A program made the translations under genes and the position numbers. Below the pieces are notes generated by a model. That model had not been told where the DNA came from. It ran no database searches and worked only from the letters and a program-made list of their open reading frames with translations. 64,000 bases of DNA from CAVRUZ01 sp963724495. GTDB taxonomy: Bacteria; Actinomycetota; Actinomycetes; Propionibacteriales; DAIQRJ01. The stretch lies in contig CAVRUZ010000003.1 in assembly GCA_963724495.1 (NCBI GenBank), positions 1 through 64,000 of the forward strand, written 5' to 3'. Shown one piece after another: positions 1-8,716 of this stretch; position 1 is the stretch's first letter; the number at the start of each line of letters is the position of its first letter.

Positions 1-1007
1 CCCGACAGGTTGTGCGACTGACGGGATCGGTTACGCCTGGGTCTGGGTTCTTCTGGCGTAGTCGTTCGTAGGGTGTTTGGCCGCCGAGGCCGCCGTGGGG
101 GCGATGGTAGTTGTAGTAGTCCTCCCATTCTTGGAGCTTGTTGTTGAAGACCTTGGCGTCGTCGATGACGACGCCGTCGAGCAGGCGGTAGAACTCCTCG
201 GCGTCGATGCGGTGGGAGCGCTCCACCTTCCCGTTCAGCCGTGGGGTGCGGGGCTTGATGTAGACGTGGCCGACGCCCTTGTCCAGGGCGTGCCAGTGGA
301 ACGCGGACGGCGAACTCGGCGCCGTTGTCGGTCTGGATGACCTGGACTGGGAACGGCAGCCGCTCGCAGCACGTAGTCGAGGAACTGGATCGCGGTCTTC
401 TGGTCAGCGCCGGGTAGATGCGCAGCACCCGCAGCCGGGTGCAGTCGTCGATCGCGGTGAACTGGTAGTACTTGCGGCGGCGCCGGCTCGGCAGGCCCGC
501 AGCTGCGTCTTGACGGTCTTCTCGTGGTGGCGTTGAGGGGCTCGATGAACTTGACGTCGATCTGGACCCGGTGGCCGGGGAGCTGCTTCTCATAGCGCTT
601 CCAGCGGCGGTCGTGGCGGCGTGTAGCGCTGCGAGGCGGGCAGCCGGTTCAGCTCGAGGCGTTTGAGGATGCGCCAGACCCCGGACGTGACTGACCTTCA
701 CGTCGTGGTAGCGGGCCAGGTACATGGCGATCTTGGCCGGGCCGAAGTGGTAGTGCTGCCGCAGGTAGAAGATCTTGCCGACGACCTCGACGCTGGGTCG
801 CGTGCGGACACGTATGCGGGCGTCGAGACCGCGGTCCGTAGCCCGTCTCAGGCCTTCGGCCTGGTAGCGGCGCAGCCAGGTGTAGTACGGCTGGCGGCTG
901 ATGCCGAAGTAGCGGCAGGTCATCGCCACGTTGCCGGTGACCTCCTCGACGTGGCGCAGCACCGCCAGCCGGCGGCGCACCTGCCGATCCAACTGCTGTT
1001 CGCTCAT
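1..1007 (-). pseudogene. IS481-type transposase remnant, several frameshifts
   Basis: Reading leftward from ATG at 1007, the frame gives a helix-turn-helix start (MSEQQLDRQVRRRLAVLRH, then CRYFGISRQPYYTWLRRY and KIFYLRQHYHFGPAKIAMYL), typical of IS481 transposases with an integrase (DDE) core. The frame breaks near 690, and later pieces appear in other frames: WRILKRLELNRLP near 640-680, KYYQFTAIDDCTRLRVLRI near 420-480, VQVIQTDNGAEFA near 310-345 (the second catalytic Asp) and NYHRPHGGLGGQTPYERLR near 60-125. At least four shifts are needed, so it cannot make an intact protein. The 3' end runs to or past the left edge. Terminal inverted repeats could not be placed with confidence. It marks this end of the window as a mobile-element landing area. 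Confidence 0.85.
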
Positions 1008-1426
1008 CCGATCTCCGTAAGCCAGGAGACCCAACTGTCAACGATGTCCGTCAGTTTTAGAGGAACCCCGACACGTGCCGGTTACGAGTTTCTGTGCTGT
1101 TTCAAGAGCCTCGCTGCGCTCGGCTGCCCGGCTCCGCGTGTCCTCGCTGCGCTGCGGGCCGCTCGCCGGACAGAGCTCAACGACGGAGCCCAAGGTCTGC
1201 AGAAGACGGCGTGCGACCCGACTCGGAGGATCAGCTCGCCGGCGACCAGCGTCAAGGGCGCTTCACGTCGCTACGCGATGGCCTGCGGCCACCCTTGACC
1301 CCGATCACCACCGAGCAACTGAGGCTGGTTATCGGGCCGCCACCTCACCAGGGCCGAGATCCGAACGCACGATCCGCTGCCTAACAACCGGTCCTTCCGG
1401 GACGCAGGTCTGTCCACCGGGACACA
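1008..1426. other. Intergenic, no gene seen
   Basis: No reading frame here looks like a protein. The stretch starts with the outer flank of the decayed transposase and continues as GC-rich non-coding sequence with short self-similar tracts (gctgcgctcgg, tcgctgcgctgcggg). It ends at the inverted repeat that surrounds the tRNA-like sequence. Confidence 0.5.
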
Positions 1427-1539
1427 TTTCCGCAGGTCAGTGGCCTAGGTGCACCGACCGGAACTGCCCAAGCCGATTTTGCAAGGCGGGGGTTGAGGGT
1501 TCGAGTCCCTTCGTCTCCACCACACCTGACCTGCGGAAA
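1427..1539 (+). repeat. tRNA 3'-half-like direct repeat, copy 1, inside a 14-bp inverted repeat
   Basis: From about 1471 to 1521 the sequence resembles the 3' half of a tRNA: an anticodon-arm-like stretch with TTTGCAA, then a T-arm with GAGGG / TTCGAGT / CCCTT, then CGTCTCC-A-CCA as acceptor strand, discriminator base and CCA end. The matching 5' acceptor strand (GGAGACG) is absent, so this is not a working tRNA gene. The part from TTGCA near 1479 to 1537 is repeated at 5035-5091 with few differences, including about 15 bases past the CCA end. A perfect 14-base inverted repeat, TTTCCGCAGGTCAG at 1427-1440 and its complement at 1526-1539, encloses the unit. Such tRNA 3' ends are commonly left at integration sites. 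Confidence 0.65.
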
Positions 1540-1855
1540 CGCAGTCACAGTCATCGCTCTCCACTTGTCAGTGGCAGAGCGCTGCCAAATCCGCTGCCTA
1601 CGACCCCGGGATGGCGCTCCTGTTTGGCGACGCAACGTCGGTGAGCTGCTGATCGCGGTGGTGCAGAGGCGTGCCCGGGCGGCGCCGGGACACGGCGAAG
1701 AGAGCCAAGCCATGACCGTCCGCCGCGAGTCGAGCTGTCGGACTATCACACCGGCATGGAGGTCCTGGCTTCACACACGGTCATTTGTGTCACCGACTGG
1801 TCGAGAACTGTCGTTCCGTCGCGAGGCAGTTGCCAGCGTGCCAGGACAAATCGCG
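1540..1855. other. Intergenic, no gene seen
   Basis: No credible coding sequence. This stretch separates the tRNA-like repeat from the 3' end of the reductase gene that ends at 1856. I see no hairpin followed by a T-run. Confidence 0.5.
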
Positions 1856-2437
1856 TCAAGACGTCACTCGCATGGGCTGGTATCGCAGGGCGACCGCCCC
1901 CGACCGGAACTCATGGCGATCCACGAGCTCGAGCTGGATGCGCTCGCGCAGACCGGCGAGCAACGTGGGCCCGTGTCCGGCAAGGACCGGCTGCACAAGG
2001 AACACGTACTCGTCGATCAGTCCCAGATCTGCCAACGCCAGGGGGAGCGTCACCCCACCCACGAACAAGCCCTCGCCTGGCTCCTGCTTGAGCCGCTGAA
2101 CCGCTTGCCCCAAGTCGCCTCGCACCAGCTCGGCATTCCAATCGACCACGCTCAGCGTGCTCGACACGACGTACTTCTTCGTCCGGTCGATGGCCTCGGC
2201 GAACGGGATCTCCCACTCATCCATCCAGTCAGGCCACGTGCCCGTGGCCGGCTGCCGCCACGCCGACTCCATCATCTCGTAGGTCACCCGGCCGAATAGC
2301 AGAGCATCGGCTCGTTTCATCTCAGTGGTCCAGTAGCGCATCGACTCCTCGTCGGGGGGGAGCCCTGCCTCGTGATGGCAGCAGCCGTCGAGTGTGACGT
2401 TGATCGAGTATCGAAGTGGTCTCATCTCATTGCTCAC
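1856..2437 (-). CDS. RibD C-terminal / dihydrofolate-reductase-family protein
   Basis: 193 residues, the usual length of the free-standing RibD_C/DHFR-like family (PF01872), whose members are presumed NAD(P)H-dependent reductases without a defined substrate. The N-terminal strand (RYSINVTLDGC, residues 9-19), the DALLFGRVTYEMM segment near 44-56 and the GGVTLPLALADLGLIDEY segment near 126-144 match the family's cofactor-binding fold. ATG 2437 is chosen because the conserved first strand begins nine residues later. The gene lies alone between the two tRNA-like repeats, divergent from the acyltransferase, so it is probably cargo of an integrated segment. Confidence 0.85.
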   Translation of the reverse strand: MSNEMRPLRYSINVTLDGCCHHEAGLPPDEESMRYWTTEMKRADALLFGRVTYEMMESAWRQPATGTWPDWMDEWEIPFAEAIDRTKKYVVSSTLSVVDWNAELVRGDLGQAVQRLKQEPGEGLFVGGVTLPLALADLGLIDEYVFLVQPVLAGHGPTLLAGLRERIQLELVDRHEFRSGAVALRYQPMRVTS

Positions 2438-2919
2438 CCCTTGATGCGCGCAGCGCGTTTTTCACCGGACCGTACTCAGACCACTGTCGGCGCCACTTCT
2501 CATCTGCGCCCGATCCTGCGAGCCGTGGGGTCAAGTTGCCCTGAGTGAGTCTCGTGTTCTTCCCCTACCTGGTTGCGGGAGGTCGCAGACTCTTGAAGGG
2601 CGTCCGGCGACGCTGGTGGCAATTCGTAAGTTCTGGCCACGCACACGAACGACTGGACTCCCAACAGGCTGCAGCCACGTGTTGCGTCGCAGGGCTGCCG
2701 CGGCGACCAGTTATCTTTGCGCTCGGCGCCGGACCCTGGCGGCCCTGACGTTGTGCAGGGGGACGAGCAGCACTTCACCGATCGAAACCCGCGCTAGCGG
2801 CGGAGGGTCATGGCGAGCCAGACGGCAGCAGTCGGTCCGGACTGAAGCCGTGACCTTACGCCCCGCGCGACGTCAGATCCGTTCCCCGAACCGACATCCA
2901 GGGTCTGCGTGCTCTAGCC
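2438..2919. other. Divergent intergenic region
   Basis: 482 bases between the reductase (leftward) and the acyltransferase (rightward). No convincing coding sequence. A short GC-rich dyad (GCGC-GCA-GCGC followed by GTTTTT) lies near 2446-2462. The last 70 bases probably contain the true N-terminus of the acyltransferase in a shifted frame (see that entry). Confidence 0.45.
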
Positions 2920-4992
2920 GTGGGACTGGTGTTGCTCTACCACCTGTGGCCCAACCGGCTCACGGGCGGATTCGTCGGGGTCGATGTCTTCTTGGTCATC
3001 TCCGGCTTCCTCATCACCAGCCATCTCCTGGTGAAGCCGCCGCGGCACCCGAGGGACCTGGCCGCCTTCTGGGCGCGGCGGATCCGTCGCCTCCTGCCCG
3101 CCTCCCTCACCGTCCTCGCCGTCACCGCCGTGGCCACCCGGCTAGTGGCCCCCGAGATCCGATGGCTGGAAACCGCTCGGCACATCCGGTCCGCAGCGCT
3201 GTACGTGGTCAACTGGCGCCTCGCGAACGACGCGGTCGACTACTCGGCAGCCGGCAACGCGGCGACACCGGTGCAGCACTTCTGGTCTCTGTCGGTGGAG
3301 GAACAGTTCTATCTGGGCTGGCCGGTCCTGATCGCCGTTCTTCTCCTGCTCGCGTCGCTGTTCCGCTGGCAGCCCTTGGCCGTGGTCAGGGGTGGGCTCC
3401 TCGTCGTGGTCGTCGCCTCCCTGCTCTACGGGATCTGGCTGACCCAATCCGATCTGGCCCGCGCGTACTTCGTCACGCCCACCCGGGTGTGGGAGCTCGG
3501 CATGGGCGGCGTGCTGGCAGCCGCACTGTTGGGCCGCACCCCCTCCGCGGCGCCCGGAGGCTCCGCGCGCTTCGCACGAGTGGCGGTGGTCTGGGCCGGT
3601 CTCCTTGCCATCGCCTGGTCAGGTATCACCTACACCGCGCGGACGCCGTTCCCCGGCTGGCACGCCCTTGTCCCCGTCCTGGGTGCCGCCGCCGTCATTG
3701 CCGCAGCCGACCCTCGTGGCTCCGCGGCTCCGGGGCGCTTCTTGGCCGCTCGGCCGGTGCAGTGGCTGGGCGATGTCTCGTACGCCGTCTACCTGTGGCA
3801 CTGGCCGATGATCATCCTGCTGCCCGCGATCAGCGGCGGCAGCCTGGGACTGTTGGACAAGTCCGTCATCCTGCTCGCCACCTTGGTCCTGGCCGGCCTG
3901 ACCAAGCGGTTCATCGAGGACCCGTTCCGAACCGGGCGGCAGGGGAGCCCCCTCTATCGGCCCTACCTCGGTGCGGCCGTCGGAATGGCGCTGGTGGTGG
4001 GACTGGCGACCCTGCAGGTGGCCGAGGTCGAGCAGCACGACCGGGCCGAGCGGGCAAGGGTGAAGGCGGCCATGGAGGGCGGCGACACCTGCTTTGGAGC
4101 TCCGGCCCTGGGAAACCCCGACTGCCCTCCCAAGACGAGTGGCTCCATCGTGCCCAGCCCGGCCCGGGCGGTCCGGGACCGCTACGACGCGGAGCACACG
4201 CTCTTGACCAGCGCGGACTGCTGGGCCGAGCGACGAACCTTCGCACTCCGGACGTGCGAGTTCGGAGATCCCGACGGACAGATCGACGTCGCGCTGATCG
4301 GCAACTCCCACGCTGCTCAGTGGCTGGCGGCAATGGACGAGATCGGCGTCCACGAAGGCTGGCGGATCACCACCTTCTTGGCCCGCAACTGCGCCAACTC
4401 CGACACCGAACAGGCCTTCGGCACTCCCGAGCAGACGGACGGGTGCCGCAACTGGGTCCGTCGTACGACCGAGGTGATCCGCGACGGCTCCTTCGACCTG
4501 GTCGTGATGACCAACCGCATGTCCATAAGAGGGAAGGGCCAGACACGAGCCGAGGGCCGCGCCTCCTTCGCGACAGGCTACGAGACCGTGCTGCGGCAGT
4601 GGCAGAACTCCGACATGGCCGTCATCGGGCTGTTGGACACTCCGTGGCCGGGTGGGTCGTTCCACGGCGGCGTGCCGGGCTGCCTGACGGAGAACCCGCA
4701 CGACTACGGGAAGTGCTCCGGGTCGCGGTCGAAGTGGGAGCCCACCGACCCCCTGCAGAAGGCGATCGAGACCATCGACGACCCGAAGTTCCGATCCATC
4801 AGCCTCAACGACCACATCTGCGGCCCGACCACGTGCCATGTTGTGGTGGGCGGCGTGACCGTCTACGCCGACTTCTCCCACCTCACCACGACCTATGTTC
4901 AGACTCTCGCGCCCTACCTCCGGCGTGAACTGTTGCGCGCGAAGCGCGAGGCCGAGACGCGCGCATCACCGGACGGAGCAGGCCCCTCGTGA
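2920..4992 (+). CDS. OafA/YrhL-type acyltransferase with C-terminal SGNH domain
   Basis: An integral-membrane O-acyltransferase (Acyltransferase_3) followed by an SGNH hydrolase-like domain; the family acylates cell-surface glycans or peptidoglycan. The first about 350 residues are hydrophobic with many membrane spans and include VGVDVFLVISGFLI and SLSVEEQFYLGWP, hallmarks of the family. The SGNH part has GNSHAAQWL near residue 461 (nucleophile Ser) and DFSHLT near 651 (Asp and His). The family usually begins R-x-D-I-Q-G-L-R-A-L-A. Here TDIQGLRALA is encoded just upstream (2890-2919) in the same frame, but that frame has a stop at 2851 and no ATG, GTG or TTG before GTG 2920. The N-terminus is therefore probably displaced by a one-base shift near 2885. 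Confidence 0.85.
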   Translation: MGLVLLYHLWPNRLTGGFVGVDVFLVISGFLITSHLLVKPPRHPRDLAAFWARRIRRLLPASLTVLAVTAVATRLVAPEIRWLETARHIRSAALYVVNWRLANDAVDYSAAGNAATPVQHFWSLSVEEQFYLGWPVLIAVLLLLASLFRWQPLAVVRGGLLVVVVASLLYGIWLTQSDLARAYFVTPTRVWELGMGGVLAAALLGRTPSAAPGGSARFARVAVVWAGLLAIAWSGITYTARTPFPGWHALVPVLGAAAVIAAADPRGSAAPGRFLAARPVQWLGDVSYAVYLWHWPMIILLPAISGGSLGLLDKSVILLATLVLAGLTKRFIEDPFRTGRQGSPLYRPYLGAAVGMALVVGLATLQVAEVEQHDRAERARVKAAMEGGDTCFGAPALGNPDCPPKTSGSIVPSPARAVRDRYDAEHTLLTSADCWAERRTFALRTCEFGDPDGQIDVALIGNSHAAQWLAAMDEIGVHEGWRITTFLARNCANSDTEQAFGTPEQTDGCRNWVRRTTEVIRDGSFDLVVMTNRMSIRGKGQTRAEGRASFATGYETVLRQWQNSDMAVIGLLDTPWPGGSFHGGVPGCLTENPHDYGKCSGSRSKWEPTDPLQKAIETIDDPKFRSISLNDHICGPTTCHVVVGGVTVYADFSHLTTTYVQTLAPYLRRELLRAKREAETRASPDGAGPS

Positions 4993-5034
4993 TCGGGTAC
5001 GAGTCTCTGGTGCCATCGGAGCAGCCCAGCCATG

Positions 5035-5091
5035 TTGCAGAGGCGGGGTTGAGTTCGAGTCCCTTCGTCTCGACCACACCTGACCTGCGGA
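5035..5091 (+). repeat. tRNA 3'-half-like direct repeat, copy 2
   Basis: Second copy of the sequence at about 1479-1537. It starts at TTGCAG and carries GAGTTCGAGTCCC, CTTCGTCTCGACCA and the shared tail CACCTGACCTGCGGA. Against copy 1 it differs by a few substitutions and small gaps. The two copies are in the same orientation and enclose the RibD-like gene and the acyltransferase, about 3.5 kb apart. This looks like an attL/attR-type pair, although no integrase gene lies between them. Confidence 0.6.
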
Positions 5092-5165
5092 GCCACTCCA
5101 GATCAAGGCTTTCGCGCAGCTCACGAGTTCGAAGCAGCATGACTCGCATGCAGCACTAGGGCACA

Positions 5166-5492
5166 GTGACCGCCGTGGACATGTCCGATCTGCTGACCCA
5201 GGTGATCGTGGTACTCGGCATCCTCGCGCTGCTCGGGGTGGGAGTTATCGGGTTCATCATGTGGCGCTACCGCGTCCCGCCGCGCGGGCTGATCGCGATG
5301 ATCGGAGCTCTGGTGTACCTGGTGAGTCCGGTCGACGTGCTGCCTGAAGCGTTGCTTGGACCGATCGGGCTCCTGGACGATGCCGGCGCAGTCACCGCTG
5401 TGGCGGTCTTCGTCTACAAGCTGGTGACGGTCAGGAAGCGGCTCGAGGCTGCGGGCGTCAAGGGGCGGCGGAAGCCCGATCTGCTGGAGTGA
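5166..5492 (+). CDS. DUF1232 (YkvA-type) small membrane protein
   Basis: 108 residues starting at GTG 5166 (ATG at residue 6 is an alternative). A hydrophobic segment at residues about 10-33 is followed by RGLIAMIGALVYLVSPVDVLPE, the signature of the DUF1232/YkvA family (short membrane proteins with the LxSPxDxxPE motif). A second hydrophobic stretch with a conserved LDDAGAV follows near residue 78. The function of the family is not established. It stands alone just after tRNA-like repeat copy 2. Confidence 0.8.
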   Translation: MTAVDMSDLLTQVIVVLGILALLGVGVIGFIMWRYRVPPRGLIAMIGALVYLVSPVDVLPEALLGPIGLLDDAGAVTAVAVFVYKLVTVRKRLEAAGVKGRRKPDLLE

Positions 5493-5675
5493 CAGCGCCG
5501 TGTCCAGGCGCCATCTCGCCCCGAGCCAGGTAGCTCACCCGCCCCAACCACGTTCGGTAGCAAACGCTGTGGCCGAGCGACCAGGGTCTCCCGCCCACGA
5601 CCGATGAGTTCCGCCTCGCCGTGGCGTCTAGATCTTGAGGACGTCCCTTCCGCCCGTGCCAGTGCGTGACGTGAG

Positions 5676-6206
5676 ATGACCCAGGACACCCGGAGCGTGC
5701 ACACCGTGGACGAGGACAACGTGAGCGCCAGGCTGAGGTTCGCCGTGCCTGCCGCGAGGGTGTTCGCGTTGCTGGCGGACCCGACGACGCACGCCGCGAT
5801 CGATGGCACGGGCTGGGTCCAGGACGATGTCGACGCCGCGCCGCTGACCGAGGTGGGGCAGATCTTCCGGATGGGGATGTATCACCCCAACCATCCAGAC
5901 GGTGACTACGAGGTGGCCAACAAGATCCACGTCATCGACCCGCCGCGCGCCATCGGCTGGCTGACGGGGTACGCCAAGGAGGACGGCCAGCTGGATTTCG
6001 GCGGCTGGAGCTGGCGGTATGACCTGGTGCCGCTCGGCCCGTCCGAGACCGATGTGACGCTCACCTACGACTGGTCGGCGGTGCCACCGCAGATCCGGGA
6101 GTACATCCAGTTCCCGCCCTTCGGCCCCGAGCACCTCACCAATTCGCTGCACCATCTGGCCGAACTCGCCGCACCGACGTCCCCACCACAGACTCCCGGC
6201 GACTAG
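5676..6206 (+). CDS. SRPBCC (START-like) family protein
   Basis: 176 residues with the helix-grip pattern of the polyketide cyclase/dehydrase SRPBCC superfamily: an N-terminal strand (SARLRFAVPAARVFALLADP, residues about 17-36), a middle DPPRAIGWLTGY segment and a long C-terminal helix starting near FGPEHLTNSLHHLAEL. Members bind small hydrophobic ligands; nothing in the residues reveals which one. It appears to be a single-gene unit, with about 180 bases upstream and 250 bases before the PadR gene. Confidence 0.75.
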   Translation: MTQDTRSVHTVDEDNVSARLRFAVPAARVFALLADPTTHAAIDGTGWVQDDVDAAPLTEVGQIFRMGMYHPNHPDGDYEVANKIHVIDPPRAIGWLTGYAKEDGQLDFGGWSWRYDLVPLGPSETDVTLTYDWSAVPPQIREYIQFPPFGPEHLTNSLHHLAELAAPTSPPQTPGD

Positions 6207-6412
6207 AGCCCGGGGCGGCTGGCTGCCAACCGTGCAGCAGGAGCACCTGTCCAGCGGCGCTGACTGGCAGGACTCGGGCGGTCACGCGCTCGACTATCGA
6301 GCCGGGAGGCGGCACGTCAGGCATGGCCCGCAAGCCTAGGACCGCGTCGATCGGGCGCCCACAAACCCGTCACGCCCAACGGACTTGCGCCCGAGCTACT
6401 TAGCGCTACTAT

Positions 6413-6439
6413 CTACCAGTACGTAGCACCACTAGGTAG
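6413..6439. promoter_or_regulatory. Candidate PadR operator
   Basis: An imperfect dyad, CTACC at 6413-6417 and GGTAG at 6435-6439, centred on a TACGTA core, sits 17-43 bases before the PadR start codon and just before its GGAGGAGGG ribosome-binding site. PadR repressors usually control their own operon through such a site. The assignment rests on position and symmetry only. Confidence 0.4.
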
Positions 6440-6455
6440 CTGGAGGAGGGACCAC

Positions 6456-6797
6456 ATGGTCGGACAGATGACCGAGATGCTCAAGGGAACGCTCGAGGGC
6501 ATCGTGCTCGCTCTCCTGACCGGGAGACCGGCGTACGGGTACGAGATCACGGCGCAGCTCCGGGAGAAGGGATTCCCCGAGATCGCTGAAGGCACCGTGT
6601 ACGCGCTGCTCATCAGAATCGAGCAGAAAGGCCTTGTCGACGTGGAGAAACGTCCGTCCGAGAAGGGCCCCCCACGCAAGGTGCACTCACTCAACCGTCA
6701 GGGACGGGAACAGCTCGAAGAGTTCTGGAGGACATGGAGCTTCCTCTCGGAACGGATTGAACAGCTCCACAGTGAACGCGCAGAAGGAGAGAACTGA
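6456..6797 (+). CDS. PadR-family transcriptional regulator
   Basis: 113 residues. The PadR winged-helix signature is clear: MLKGTLEGIVLALLTGRPAYGYEI (residues about 8-31), then EGTVYALLIRIEQKGLV and the RKVHSLNRQGREQL wing. It is a short (PadR-s1) form with one C-terminal helix for dimerisation. ATG 6456 has a strong GGAGGAGGG ribosome-binding site. It is the first gene of a tight operon: a one-base gap to the DUF1048 gene, which overlaps the ABC exporter gene. By family precedent it represses this operon and is relieved by an exported drug or lipid-like ligand. Confidence 0.92.
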   Translation: MVGQMTEMLKGTLEGIVLALLTGRPAYGYEITAQLREKGFPEIAEGTVYALLIRIEQKGLVDVEKRPSEKGPPRKVHSLNRQGREQLEEFWRTWSFLSERIEQLHSERAEGEN

Positions 6798-6798
6798 G

Positions 6799-7167
6799 AT
6801 GGCGGCCAAATGGATCGAGACCCTTACGGGGACGCTCGAGCAGAAGAGGCGGTACAAGGAGGACAAGGCCCGTATCGATGCCCTACCCGAGCCATATGGA
6901 ATCGCGGCGAAAGCAATGCACCGGTACTTCATGTACTACGGGGGCATCACCGACGGCGACACCCTGTGCACGATGTACGGCGACTTCGCCGACCTGTGGG
7001 AACGCGCCGCCGCCGACGGGACGCCCATTCGCGAGATCGTCGGCGACGACCCGATCGATTTCGCCGAGACCTTCACGCGGGCCTACTCCGCCAAGCAGTG
7101 GATCGACAAGGAGCGCGACCGCCTGACCAGGGCCATCGAGGAAGCCGAGCGAAAGGAACAGAAATGA
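6799..7167 (+). CDS. DUF1048-family protein
   Basis: 122 residues, soluble and charge-rich. The sequence (KWIETLTGTLEQKRRYKED near the start, AAKAMHRYFMYYGG in the middle, IDKERDRLTRAIEEAE at the end) matches DUF1048 proteins, which recur between a PadR regulator and an ABC exporter. Its biochemical role is unknown; it may be an accessory or sensing factor for the transporter. The start at 6799 follows the PadR stop by one base, and its TGA overlaps the ATG of the next gene (ATGA), so the three products are probably translationally coupled. Confidence 0.8.
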   Translation: MAAKWIETLTGTLEQKRRYKEDKARIDALPEPYGIAAKAMHRYFMYYGGITDGDTLCTMYGDFADLWERAAADGTPIREIVGDDPIDFAETFTRAYSAKQWIDKERDRLTRAIEEAERKEQK

Positions 7168-8708
7168 CCACGGAACCAGCCATCCGTGTGCAGAACATAG
7201 AGAAGTCCTACAAGGAGTTGCACGTCCTTCGCGGCGTGGATTTCGATGTGGCCCCGGGCAGTATCTTCGCCCTCCTCGGGTCCAATGGGGCTGGGAAGAC
7301 CACGATCGTGCGAATACTGTCCACGCTGCTGAAACCAGACGCCGGCACTGCGACCGTTGACGGGTTCGATGTCTCGACCGAGCCTCAGCGTGTCCGCGAA
7401 TCCATCAGCCTGACAGGACAGTTCGCCGCGGTCGACGAGATGTTGACCGGCCGGGAGAACCTGGTGCTGGTTGCCAAGCTGCGGCACCTCAAGGACTCCG
7501 GCCAGATCGCGGACGATCTTCTCGCCCGCTTCAACCTCACCGAAGCGGGATCGCGAAAGGTGTCCACGTATTCAGGAGGCATGCGACGTCGTCTGGACAT
7601 CGCCATGAGCCTGATCGGCAAGCCGAAGGTGGTCTTCCTCGATGAGCCGACCACCGGGCTCGACCCCGAAGGACGGATCGACGTCTGGAATGTCATTCGC
7701 GGCCTTGCCAAACAGGGGACCACGGTGCTGCTCACCACGCAGTACCTGGAAGAGGCCGAACAGCTCGCAGATCGCATTGCCATCCTGCATCAGGGCGGCA
7801 TCATCGCGAACGGCACTCTCGCCGAACTGAAGCAGCTACTCCCACCAGCGACCGTCGAATACGTCGAGAAGCAGCCCACATTGGAAGACATCTTCCTCGC
7901 GCTCGTGGGCAACGACGGCAAGGTCGAGTCAAGTAAGGAACCAGTCATGAGCACACACTTCGTCGGAGACACGGCCGTCATGCTGGGCCGCTCCATGCGC
8001 CACATCACCCGCAGCCCGGACACGATCATCACGACCGCGCTCACGCCCATCGCGCTCCTGCTGCTGTTCGTCTTCGTGTTCGGCGGCGCCATCAAGGCGG
8101 GTACCGACAACTACGTCAACTACCTGCTGCCGGGAATCATGTTGATCGCGATTGCGTCCGGCATCGCCTACACCGCCGTCCGGCTGTTCTCCGATATGAC
8201 GACCGGCATCTTCGAGCGTTTCCACTCGATGCCGATCGCACGATCGTCAGTGCTGTGGGCACATGTTCTGACCTCATTGGTCGCCAACGCCATGTCGCTG
8301 GTGATCATCGTGTTGGTGGGCCTCGTCGCAGGATTCCGCACATCGGCAAGCATCTGGGCATGGCTGGCTGTGGCCGGAATCCTGGCGCTGTTCACGCTGG
8401 CCCTCACCTGGCTCGCGATCATCGCCGGACTGACAGCGAAGTCCATCGACGGTGCCAGCGCGTTCTCGTATCCGCTGATCTTCCTGCCGTTCATCAGTTC
8501 CGCGTTCGTTCCAACCGACACGATGCCGGGTCCCGTGCGTGCCTTTGCCGAGAACCAGCCGGTCACTTCGATCGTCAACACGATCCAGGATCTGTTTGCA
8601 GAACAACCGGTCGGGAACGACATCTGGATCGCCCTCGCATGGTGTCTCGGGATCCTCGTGATCGGGTACGTCCTCGCCATGGCCGCCTACCGCCGCAAGA
8701 TCGCCTAA
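7164..8708 (+). CDS. ABC exporter, ATPase and permease in one continuous frame (DrrAB-like)
   Basis: 514 residues if read from ATG 7164. Residues 1-250 are an ABC ATPase: Walker A GSNGAGKTT at 39-47, signature YSGGMRRRLD near 136, Walker B VVFLDEPTTGLD near 157. Residues 262-514 are an ABC-2-type permease with six hydrophobic segments. Relatives usually encode these as two proteins; here no stop separates them. The permease-type start is an in-frame ATG at 7947 preceded by AAGGAA, so either one fused chain or a separate permease made by internal initiation is possible. A lost stop through a base error between 7900 and 7947 cannot be excluded. Together with PadR and DUF1048 it is probably a drug or lipid exporter. 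Confidence 0.9.
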   Translation: MTTEPAIRVQNIEKSYKELHVLRGVDFDVAPGSIFALLGSNGAGKTTIVRILSTLLKPDAGTATVDGFDVSTEPQRVRESISLTGQFAAVDEMLTGRENLVLVAKLRHLKDSGQIADDLLARFNLTEAGSRKVSTYSGGMRRRLDIAMSLIGKPKVVFLDEPTTGLDPEGRIDVWNVIRGLAKQGTTVLLTTQYLEEAEQLADRIAILHQGGIIANGTLAELKQLLPPATVEYVEKQPTLEDIFLALVGNDGKVESSKEPVMSTHFVGDTAVMLGRSMRHITRSPDTIITTALTPIALLLLFVFVFGGAIKAGTDNYVNYLLPGIMLIAIASGIAYTAVRLFSDMTTGIFERFHSMPIARSSVLWAHVLTSLVANAMSLVIIVLVGLVAGFRTSASIWAWLAVAGILALFTLALTWLAIIAGLTAKSIDGASAFSYPLIFLPFISSAFVPTDTMPGPVRAFAENQPVTSIVNTIQDLFAEQPVGNDIWIALAWCLGILVIGYVLAMAAYRRKIA

Positions 8709-8716
8709 CGGACGCT

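Noticed and set aside
1381..1749. Minus-strand frame containing CGGDEGTRTLNPRLAKSA
   Set aside because: This peptide is the translation of a tRNA 3' end read backwards, a known source of spurious proteins. The same applies to 4914-5096.
2500..2778. 92-residue minus-strand gene in the divergent intergenic region
   Set aside because: No recognisable fold and unfavourable codon pattern; it would also block the promoter region of the reductase.
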